NCBI GenBank assembly: GCA_002493515.1
Contig: DKYZ01000057.1
Location: forward strand, 17,959-56,978
From: Porphyromonadaceae bacterium UBA7087
GTDB lineage: Bacteria; Bacteroidota; Bacteroidia; Bacteroidales; Muribaculaceae
Length of the DNA stretch: 39,020 nt
Direction of reading: 5' to 3'
Shown here: piece by piece, positions 25,493 through 32,843 of the stretch
Position numbering within the stretch: the first letter of the stretch is position 1
Layout: each line of letters starts with the position of its first letter
Notes under the pieces: model-generated
Database searches by the model: none
What the model was told of the DNA's origin: nothing
Seen by the model: the letters and a program-made list of their open reading frames with translations, nothing else
Translations under genes and position numbers: made by a program

Positions 25493-25544
25493 CAGGACCA
25501 CAAAGGGAGGCAGATCAATTGCTCTGCCTCCCTTCGTGGTCCTG
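25493..25544. terminator. Long inverted repeat between convergent XRE and rodA genes
   Basis: Two 22-base arms (25493-25514 and 25523-25544) match with one mismatch around an 8-base loop. It sits between the convergent genes and probably terminates both, although no T-tract is present. Confidence 0.65.
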
Positions 25545-25570
25545 ACGTCCCGTCTTCGAGCCGGTGGACG

Positions 25571-27043
25571 TCAGTCGCGGCGCTCCTTGCGGGAGGCGTC
25601 GATACGCAGCAGGATGAACAGGAGGAAGGTGAAGCCCCAGAGGGCGGAACCTCCGTAACTGAAGAAGGGTAGCGGGATGCCGATCACGGGACATAGCCCG
25701 ATCACCATCCCGATGTTGATGCACAAGTGGAAAATCAGGAAGGAGACAACGCAGTAGGCGTAGACACGCCCGAAGGGGGTGCGTTGTCGCTCCGCAAGAT
25801 ATATTATGCGAAGGATAAGGGCGGCGAACACCAGCAATACAGCCGTTGAACCGACGAAACCCTCCTCCTCGCCGATGGTGCAGAAGATGAAGTCGGTGTG
25901 CTGCTCAGGCACGTATTTCAGCTTTGTCTGCGTGCCGTTGAGGAAGCCCTTGCCGGTCAGGCCACCCGAACCGATGGCGATCTTCGACTGGTTGACGTTA
26001 TAACCTGCCCCGCGAAGGTCATCCTCAATGCCGAGCGCTACCTTGATACGCATCTGCTGATGCGGCTCCAGAACGTTTCCGAAAACATAGTTGACCAAAA
26101 AGAGAAACATTATCGACGTGGCCGCAAACGCCACAGTAATCACGAATTTCTGGATCCTGTGACGGAACATGGCGACAAGGACGTACGCCGAAGTCAGCAC
26201 AAACATCGATATGAAATACACCAGACCGTTGACTGTCACTCCGCAAATAGCCAGGACAGCCATAACCAGCCCCGTGCCCACAAAACCGATCACCACGTTT
26301 CTCGCTATAATGATGTCGCGGCAATAGAAGAGCAGCATCAGACAGTAGATCACCGCTATCAGGACAAGCACGGAGAACTCGCCCGCCGGTATGTCCATAA
26401 TCAGCGGCTCAGAGAATTTCACCGCCACCACAAAATAGGCAATGGCGCAAAGCATCGAGAACAGAACCATTCCGCTCATCCCCTCCCTGTAGAGCACGAA
26501 GATAAGCGAGACATACACCAACGCGCTTCCCGTCTCCCGCTGCATCAGAATCAGGATAATGGGAAGGAAAATGATTATCAACGCCCTGAAATAGTTGCTC
26601 ATCTTCTGATTGAGCACAAAATTGTAGGAGTTGAAGAGCTTCGCCAACGCCAGGGCCGTGGCAAACTTGCCGAACTCGGCCGGCTGGAGGCTCACCGGCC
26701 CGAAGACAAGCCAGGAGCGTGAACCCTTGATATCCGGAGCCGCAAAAATCGTCACCAGCAGCAGCAGTATCACACACCCGTAGATCGGGTAGGCATACGT
26801 CTCATAGACGCGATAGTCGAGAAGAAGAATCGCGCACCCTATCACCATCGACAGACCGATCCAGAGGAACTGCTTGCCTGAAAACTCATTGAAATCGAAT
26901 ATGCTCGCGTTGTCGAAATCGTAGCTCGCGGCATAGATGCTCACCGCGCCGGCAGTCACCAGCACGAGATACAGCAGGACGGTTATCCAGTCGACCGCAC
27001 GGAATACGGAGACATTCTCCCTGTCAATGTTTTGTAACCCCAC
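25571..27043 (-). CDS. rodA: Rod-shape-determining protein RodA (SEDS peptidoglycan glycosyltransferase)
   Basis: A 490-residue polytopic inner-membrane enzyme that polymerises lipid II during lateral wall growth, together with the penicillin-binding protein encoded just upstream. About ten membrane segments are visible. Family signatures: WITVLLYLVLVTAGAVSIYAAS, GSRSWLVFGPVSLQPAEFGK, HTDFIFCTIGEEEGF and the C-terminal GIPLPFFSYGGSA. The start is GTG at 27043, overlapping the mrdA end by 20 bp; no ATG is available nearby, and the reading MGLQNIDRENVSVF leads directly into the first segment. It is the last gene of the mreB operon. Confidence 0.95.
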   Translation of the reverse strand: MGLQNIDRENVSVFRAVDWITVLLYLVLVTAGAVSIYAASYDFDNASIFDFNEFSGKQFLWIGLSMVIGCAILLLDYRVYETYAYPIYGCVILLLLVTIFAAPDIKGSRSWLVFGPVSLQPAEFGKFATALALAKLFNSYNFVLNQKMSNYFRALIIIFLPIILILMQRETGSALVYVSLIFVLYREGMSGMVLFSMLCAIAYFVVAVKFSEPLIMDIPAGEFSVLVLIAVIYCLMLLFYCRDIIIARNVVIGFVGTGLVMAVLAICGVTVNGLVYFISMFVLTSAYVLVAMFRHRIQKFVITVAFAATSIMFLFLVNYVFGNVLEPHQQMRIKVALGIEDDLRGAGYNVNQSKIAIGSGGLTGKGFLNGTQTKLKYVPEQHTDFIFCTIGEEEGFVGSTAVLLVFAALILRIIYLAERQRTPFGRVYAYCVVSFLIFHLCINIGMVIGLCPVIGIPLPFFSYGGSALWGFTFLLFILLRIDASRKERRD

Positions 27044-28877
27044 TTGTCAGAATTGTATTTGAGTTCAACATTCTCTCTTCGAGTCCTTTCCTGGCCGCGC
27101 TGATGGTGCCCGTAAGATACTTCTCCATCATGAGGCTGCCGATCGGCACACCGAACGTTGCGCCGAAACCGGCGTTCTCCACAAACACGGCAATCGCTAT
27201 CTTGGGATTGTGGTAAGGGGCGAACCCCATGAAGACGGAATGGTCCTTTCCATGCGGATTCTGGGCCGTACCGGTCTTTCCACACACCTCGATGCCCGGC
27301 AGGTTCGCCGCGCGGCACGTACCGCCGAGCACAGCCATCCTCATACCCTGAGCCACATCGTCGTAATACTCCTTCTTGATTTTAGGCTGGTGCTTCTCGC
27401 GGTATTTCGCATCAATCACGGTATCGGCCACAGCCTTGACCACATGGGGAGTATAGAAGAATCCCCTGTTGGCAATCGTCGCGCCGAGATTGGCGATCTG
27501 CAGGGGAGTGGCAAGCACCTCTCCCTGTCCGATAGAGACGGAAATCACAGAGTTCGCGCTCCAGCGCGGGCCACGGAAACTCTTTGAATAATATTCCGCG
27601 TTGGGAAGGAATCCACGGCTCTCTCCGGGGAGGTCGATGCCGAGCTTATAGCCGTACCCCATCTGGACAAGATACGTCTTCCATTTCTCAAACTGCTCAG
27701 CCACCTTTGTGCCCCGCTTGTCGATCATATTCTTGAAACCCCAGCAGAAGAAAGCGTTGCAGGAGGTCTGGAGAGCCGGAAGAAGCGATAGGGGAGAGCC
27801 ATGGCCGTGACAGCCCACCCTCAGACCGTTGATGTAACCATGATAGCAGGGATACATCGTCTTGAGGTTGATTATCCCCTCCTGCAGGAAAATAAGACCC
27901 TGCGTCGGCTTGAAGGTGGAGCCGGGAGGATAAGCACCCTGAATCGCACGGTCATACAGCGGCTTATATTTGTCGGCCACGAGAGCCTTATAGTTCTTTC
28001 CACGTTCCTTCCCCACAAGAAGAGAGGGGTCGTAGTTGGGCGATGTCACCAGGGCGAGAACCTCGCCAGTGGCCGGCTCGATGGCCACGATAGCCCCGAT
28101 CTTGTTCTGCATAAGCTGCTCGCCGTATTTCTGCAGCTCTATGTCGAGCGAGAGGGTAAGGTTACGCCCGGAGACAGGAGCCTCGTCATGTATACCGTTC
28201 TCATATTTCCCCTTGATACGGCCATGGGCATCCTTCATGAGAATCTCCACACCCTTCTTTCCACGAAGGGCCTTCTCGTAGCTTTTCTCCACACCCAGGT
28301 CGCCTGTATAGTCACCGCTGCGGTAATAGCGGTCTCTCTCCACATCCGCGCCGGAAACCTCCCTGATGTTCCCGAGCACGTTAGCCGCAGCATTGTAGGC
28401 ATACTGCCTGACCATACGCTTCTGGATGAAAAATCCCGGAAACATGTAAAGCTTTTCCTGCAGACGCCCGTAATCCTCCTGCGAGAGGTGGGATATGAGT
28501 TTCTGGGGTGTATAGGTGGAGTAGCCCGGATTTTTCCTGGGATTCTTCATGTCGATCCATTTCTCGGCGAGCTGCTCCTTAGTCATCTCAAGGGCATCAC
28601 ACAGCGCCGTGGTGTCGAAATCCTTTACATCGCGCGGAATCAGCATCACGTCATAGGCCGGCTGGTTGAAAACCACAAGCCTACCGTTGCGGTCGTAGAC
28701 GAGACCACGCGCAGGGTATATTATCTTCCGCAGAAAGGCGTTGCTGTCGGCATTCTCCTTATATTTGTCATCGCTTACCTGGAGACTGAAAAGCCTGATG
28801 ATGTAGATTGCAACAATCAGGCATAGGAAACCACCGATAACGTAACGTCGCTTGCTTAGGTTATAGTCTTTTCTCAC
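27024..28877 (-). CDS. mrdA: Penicillin-binding protein 2 (elongation transpeptidase)
   Basis: A 617-residue class B PBP that cross-links peptidoglycan in the elongasome with RodA. The start is taken as GTG 28877 (VRKDYNLSKRRYVIGG, read as Met), which leaves 23 bp after mreD; upstream ATG readings would run into mreD. One transmembrane segment lies near residues 12-30 (VIGGFLCLIVAIYIIRLF). The PBP dimerisation domain follows (PARGLVYDRNGRLVVFN). The transpeptidase domain has all three motifs: SxxK in PGSTFKPTQ, SxN in SCN, and KTG in CGKTGTAQ. It overlaps rodA by 20 bp. Confidence 0.95.
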   Translation of the reverse strand: MRKDYNLSKRRYVIGGFLCLIVAIYIIRLFSLQVSDDKYKENADSNAFLRKIIYPARGLVYDRNGRLVVFNQPAYDVMLIPRDVKDFDTTALCDALEMTKEQLAEKWIDMKNPRKNPGYSTYTPQKLISHLSQEDYGRLQEKLYMFPGFFIQKRMVRQYAYNAAANVLGNIREVSGADVERDRYYRSGDYTGDLGVEKSYEKALRGKKGVEILMKDAHGRIKGKYENGIHDEAPVSGRNLTLSLDIELQKYGEQLMQNKIGAIVAIEPATGEVLALVTSPNYDPSLLVGKERGKNYKALVADKYKPLYDRAIQGAYPPGSTFKPTQGLIFLQEGIINLKTMYPCYHGYINGLRVGCHGHGSPLSLLPALQTSCNAFFCWGFKNMIDKRGTKVAEQFEKWKTYLVQMGYGYKLGIDLPGESRGFLPNAEYYSKSFRGPRWSANSVISVSIGQGEVLATPLQIANLGATIANRGFFYTPHVVKAVADTVIDAKYREKHQPKIKKEYYDDVAQGMRMAVLGGTCRAANLPGIEVCGKTGTAQNPHGKDHSVFMGFAPYHNPKIAIAVFVENAGFGATFGVPIGSLMMEKYLTGTISAARKGLEERMLNSNTILTSGVTKH

Positions 28878-28900
28878 TTTTTGAACAGGATGGATAATTA

Positions 28901-29413
28901 TTATTCCTTTGAAAACACAAGGCTGTCGATGCCAAGGATCACAAGGAAAGAAAGAGCGCTGCTTGCCGCCGTCATGACCACAATATCCTTCACATCGGCG
29001 AAATTGAAATACTCTATCACGAAAGCCAGCAGACAATAGATGGTCACCATCGTGAAGAGATATTTGGAGAACACGCCAAGCCCCATATTCGTGGCCGAAG
29101 GAATCATCGACTTTGTCTTGTCATCGCGGGGCACATAGGCATAGAAAGCCGGACACTTCAAGGCGGCTATCAGAGTGCATGCCATTGAGTTGACACCCGC
29201 CGTGTCGGAGAATATATCCACCGAGAGCCCTATCAGGAAGGCCAGCGTGAATAGAAGCGACAGCTTCATGTCGACCGGAAGACGGATGATGAAGTAGATG
29301 AACACAATGGGAATTGCCACATTGAAAAGGGCAAGATGATTGCAGATAAGCACCTGCGCGAGAACAAGCACGAAAAACAGAACAGAATATTGGATTACAT
29401 CCTTTGCGCTCAT
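28901..29413 (-). CDS. mreD: Rod-shape-determining protein MreD
   Basis: A 170-residue inner-membrane protein with five or six hydrophobic segments (VLFFVLVLAQVLICNHLALF, IPIVFIYFIIRLP, LLFTLAFLIGLSVDIFSD, and others). GLSVDIFSDTAGVNSMACTL matches the G..D......G.....l pattern conserved in MreD. It scaffolds the elongasome between MreC and the synthases. Position between mreC and mrdA supports the call more than sequence does, since the family is variable. Confidence 0.9.
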   Translation of the reverse strand: MSAKDVIQYSVLFFVLVLAQVLICNHLALFNVAIPIVFIYFIIRLPVDMKLSLLFTLAFLIGLSVDIFSDTAGVNSMACTLIAALKCPAFYAYVPRDDKTKSMIPSATNMGLGVFSKYLFTMVTIYCLLAFVIEYFNFADVKDIVVMTAASSALSFLVILGIDSLVFSKE

Positions 29414-29491
29414 GCGGCGAATTTTGTTAAGTCCCTCACATCTCGCTGACGCTTCGGGAACAGGATTATAGATTTATCGATCGGGCCGGGA

Positions 29492-30340
29492 TCAATTTCC
29501 AGTCTTGATATCGTGATTTTTCAAAGAATCGAGCTCGGGTTTATAAAAATCCTTGATGATTCTCACGGTAGAGAGAGCGTTGAAGTCAGACGCCAGCCTG
29601 ATCTTGAATATGAAGAAATTGTCGTCGGCACCCTTGATTCTGTTGAGAACCCTCCCTACGGGGATACCCTCCGGAAAGGTTGTGGAATATCCGCTGGTGA
29701 CTATCGTGTCGCCAGCATGAAACTTGACATGACGAGGCACCTCCTCCATATACGCCGTGCGTGGATCAGAACCTTTCCATGTGAGAGAGCCCACATAGTC
29801 GGTATCCTTGATCTTCACAGAGAACCTCTGCGTCTCGTTGAGCAGAGATATCACGCGGGCAGTGTTGCCGGCAGCCACATTCACGATTCCCACCACGCCA
29901 TTCTGGTCTACCACCCCCATGCCGGTCTCGACACCGTCGTTGGCGCCACGGTTGATGGTGAAATAGTTGCGCGGATGGCGCGTGCTGTTGTTGATGACAG
30001 AAGCGGATATGAAGTCAAAACGCGCCTTGCCGTTAGGCTTGAAAAGGGCAGTGTCGACCATCGGGGCCAGCTCCGCGAGCCTGTCTTTCAGATTCAGCAC
30101 CTCGTTTTCAAGAGAGGCGTTTCTCAGCTGCAGCTCCTCATTGATGCTTTTCAGATGGAAATATCCGGTCACTTCCGAGGTCACGCCATATATGCTTCCT
30201 GCCACGACGTTGGCAGACGTGAGCAAGGCCGACTGCCGATAAGCGCTCTGGCTCATCAGAAGCAGGCAGCTGAGAAGCACGTAGAGGGTGAAAAGGAACC
30301 ACGCACCGTACTTTATCAGAAAATTCAATAGATTCCTCAT
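29492..30340 (-). CDS. mreC: Rod-shape-determining protein MreC
   Basis: A 282-residue bitopic protein. It has an N-terminal membrane segment (YGAWFLFTLYVLLSCLLL), a coiled coil at about 60-95 (INEELQLRNASLENEVLNLKDRLAEL), and the periplasmic beta domain with family features NYFTINRGANDGVETGMGVV, GVVGIV and DTIVTSGYSTTFPEGIPVG. It links cytoplasmic MreB to PBP2/RodA and activates PBP2 in the model system. It lies 63 bp after mreB and 78 bp before mreD, on the same strand. Confidence 0.95.
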   Translation of the reverse strand: MRNLLNFLIKYGAWFLFTLYVLLSCLLLMSQSAYRQSALLTSANVVAGSIYGVTSEVTGYFHLKSINEELQLRNASLENEVLNLKDRLAELAPMVDTALFKPNGKARFDFISASVINNSTRHPRNYFTINRGANDGVETGMGVVDQNGVVGIVNVAAGNTARVISLLNETQRFSVKIKDTDYVGSLTWKGSDPRTAYMEEVPRHVKFHAGDTIVTSGYSTTFPEGIPVGRVLNRIKGADDNFFIFKIRLASDFNALSTVRIIKDFYKPELDSLKNHDIKTGN

Positions 30341-30403
30341 AAGGATGCATACGGCAAAAGCGCACCCGATGTCGCGGGGACACCGGGAGCCGTCTTAATG
30401 CCT

Positions 30404-31423
30404 TTATCTTATCAGGAACGAGAATCTGTTGATGTTCTTGAGCGCGACGCCCGTACCCTTGGCCACGGCGTGCAACGGATCCTCGGCTATCTTGAACTCG
30501 ATTCGTATCTTGTCGGTGAAACGTTTGGCCAGACCCCTGAGCAACGCGCCTCCGCCGGCGAGATAGATACCATTGCGCACGATGTCGGCGTAAAGCTCCG
30601 GCGGTGTCTGCTCAAGCGCGGCAAGGACTGCTGCCTCCATTTTTGAAATCGATTTCTCGATGCAGTGTGAAATTTCCTCGTATGTCACAGGCACCTCCAT
30701 GGGGAGGGCGGTCATCTTGTTGGGGCCGCATACGATATAGGGCTCCGGCGGATTGTCGAGAACCGGCAGCGCCGAACCGACATTGATCTTGATCTGCTCG
30801 GCCATTGTCGAGCCAACCTTAAGATTGTGGACCCTCGCCATGTGATCCCGGATATCGGCGGTAAGGTCGTTGCCCGCGATACGTATGCTCTTGTTGCTGA
30901 CGATACCTCCAAGAGAGATAACGGCGATCTCCGTGCTGCCGCCGCCTATGTCGACAATCATGTTGCCCTCCGGGGCCTCCACATCAAGACCGATGCCGAG
31001 AGCCGCAGCCATAGGCTCATAGATCATATACACATCCCTGCCTCCGGCGTGCTCGCTCGAATCCCTGACAGCGCGTATCTCCACATCCGTAGACCCGGAA
31101 GGGATACATACCACCATCCTCAGGGAAGGGGAGAACCACCTGCGCTTCGAGCTCACCATCTTCACCATGCCGCGAATCATCATCTCGGCAGCGTTGAAGT
31201 CTGCTATGACGCCGTCGCGCAGAGGACGGATAGTGCGTATGCCGGGAGGCTCCTTGCCCTCCATCTGGTGGGCCATGTTGCCGACGGCGAGAAGCTTGTC
31301 GGTCTTGTTCTCGATGGCGACAACGCTGGGCTCATCGACCACAATGTTGTCGTTATGAATTATGATGGAATTGGCTGTACCCAAATCCATCGCTATCTCT
31401 TGTGTAAACGAAAAAAATCCCAT
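30404..31423 (-). CDS. mreB: Rod-shape-determining actin homologue MreB
   Basis: A 339-residue bacterial actin that organises lateral wall synthesis along the membrane. The phosphate-binding and nucleotide loops are clear: AMDLGTANSII near the start, DIGGGSTEIAVISLGG in the middle, and YLAGGGALLRGL near the end. Length is typical. It is the first gene of the mreB-mreC-mreD-mrdA-rodA operon, with a promoter candidate at 31486-31493 and a leader of about 57 bases. Confidence 0.97.
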   Translation of the reverse strand: MGFFSFTQEIAMDLGTANSIIIHNDNIVVDEPSVVAIENKTDKLLAVGNMAHQMEGKEPPGIRTIRPLRDGVIADFNAAEMMIRGMVKMVSSKRRWFSPSLRMVVCIPSGSTDVEIRAVRDSSEHAGGRDVYMIYEPMAAALGIGLDVEAPEGNMIVDIGGGSTEIAVISLGGIVSNKSIRIAGNDLTADIRDHMARVHNLKVGSTMAEQIKINVGSALPVLDNPPEPYIVCGPNKMTALPMEVPVTYEEISHCIEKSISKMEAAVLAALEQTPPELYADIVRNGIYLAGGGALLRGLAKRFTDKIRIEFKIAEDPLHAVAKGTGVALKNINRFSFLIR

Positions 31424-31485
31424 TCTTTCTAAAAAAATTTAACTCGATGCGAGGACGCATCCAGCATCAGACCTTATATGGAATG

Positions 31486-31493
31486 CAAAGTTA
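31486..31493 (-). promoter_or_regulatory. Bacteroidetes -7 element for the mreB operon
   Basis: TAACTTTG on the minus strand, 62 bases upstream of the mreB ATG. Confidence 0.6.
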
Positions 31494-31528
31494 ATCAAAA
31501 AAATTGTTATACAACATATTTTTAGGCG

Positions 31529-31560
31529 TAAAAAAAGAGGTGCTCCCATCGGGAGCACCT
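31529..31560 (-). terminator. Intrinsic terminator after the gyrA-TPR operon
   Basis: AGGTGCTCCC-ATC(GAT on minus)-GGGAGCACCT is a perfect 10-bp stem with a 3-base loop, followed on the minus strand by a run of seven T interrupted by one C. It lies 40 bp past the TPR gene stop. Confidence 0.88.
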
Positions 31561-31599
31561 TATAACAGGCTGAAAACCTGCCGATTGTTGAAAAACCTA

Positions 31600-32820
31600 T
31601 CAGTTATTGAAATATGTGTCAAGATTATACTGGATGCTCTCCATTATATTCTGAAGGTCGGGATCGGTAGGATTCATGGTGGCGGCCTTCTCTACGATAG
31701 CCTTGGATGCCTCGAAGTAGTTTTTCTTGATGTTCTGGCGAGCAGCCTCCGAATCGGCAGCTGTCGGGTCGATCTCGTTCCATTTCTCTGTGCCGACACG
31801 GAAGATCTTCTTGGCGGAGTTCTTGAGAGTCTCGAAGCTTGAGGTGGAGAGCTCTGCTGCCTTGCGGTAGTCTGCCTCCGACTTGCCATCCTCGTTCATG
31901 CGGTCGTAGACGAATCCGCGCAGACCGTAGAGATCGCCGTTGTCAGGGTTGGCGCTGATAAGCTTCTCGATCTCGGCGATCGCCTCGTCGAAACGCTTGT
32001 CCATCACCATGGTGTTGATCATGTTGTTGAGGAATACAGGCTCCTCCATACCGAACCTTTCGTTTCCGGCCATAGCCACCTCCATGATGTTCTTCTGAGC
32101 CTCGGCAGCCCTGGTGGAATCATTCTGGGCAATGTTCTGCCAACAGGCTATCTCATATATGTAAGACTCCTTCTGGTCGTAGCCGTTGAGGCGCGCCTTG
32201 CGGAAAGCATCGGCGCTCTTGTCGACCATGTTGGCCGAATATGCGCTGAGACCGGCGTTGAAGAATGACGTTGCGATCATCTGGGGATCCATCATCTCGG
32301 CAGCCTTGCCCATATATCCTGTCGAGGGAAGATTGCCATAGATGTAGAAGGCCTCATATGCCTCGGGATATTTCTTGTCGTTGAAATAAGTCGCGCCGGC
32401 AGTGAAATAGTCGTTTGCATGACCGGAAATCTTGCCGAGCATCTCCTTGGAGTATTTGGGCTTGATCTGTCCTTTCTCGTTGGGAAGGCTGTCAAGGGGG
32501 AGAGCCATCACGAAATACTTGTAACCGTTGATGGCCTCGTCGGCCATGGCCTGGTCGCTGGCGATTGGATCGTCAGGCTTGATCATCTTCGTCTTGGTGG
32601 CGTTGTCGAGAGCCTCGAACTCGATCTTACCCGCAGTGTAGTATGTGCGGACATCGTTCTTTGTCTCGGGATTCTCCATCGCCTGCTTGATGAGATTGCG
32701 CGCGTCGCCAATCTGATTGTTCTTTCCTGCAAGCTTGCTGGCCTGGTCGACCACGGCTTTCTGGGCGCTCATGGTGCCTACGGCAGCCATGCAGAGCGCT
32801 AAGGTCAATACTTTCTTCAT
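31600..32820 (-). CDS. Secreted TPR-repeat protein downstream of gyrA
   Basis: A 406-residue periplasmic protein with a signal peptide (MKKVLTLALCMAAVGTMSAQ). The rest is helical and TPR-like: DYFTAGATYFNDKKYPEAYEAF, SFFNAGLSAYSANMVDKSADAF, and EIEKLISANPDNGDLYGLRG are recognisable repeats. It starts 23 bp after the gyrA stop and ends in a strong terminator, so it is transcribed with gyrA; I recall this pairing as common in Bacteroidales. Function is unknown; TPR folds serve protein-protein contacts. Confidence 0.8.
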   Translation of the reverse strand: MKKVLTLALCMAAVGTMSAQKAVVDQASKLAGKNNQIGDARNLIKQAMENPETKNDVRTYYTAGKIEFEALDNATKTKMIKPDDPIASDQAMADEAINGYKYFVMALPLDSLPNEKGQIKPKYSKEMLGKISGHANDYFTAGATYFNDKKYPEAYEAFYIYGNLPSTGYMGKAAEMMDPQMIATSFFNAGLSAYSANMVDKSADAFRKARLNGYDQKESYIYEIACWQNIAQNDSTRAAEAQKNIMEVAMAGNERFGMEEPVFLNNMINTMVMDKRFDEAIAEIEKLISANPDNGDLYGLRGFVYDRMNEDGKSEADYRKAAELSTSSFETLKNSAKKIFRVGTEKWNEIDPTAADSEAARQNIKKNYFEASKAIVEKAATMNPTDPDLQNIMESIQYNLDTYFNN

Positions 32821-32843
32821 CCTTACAGATATTATTTGGTTGT

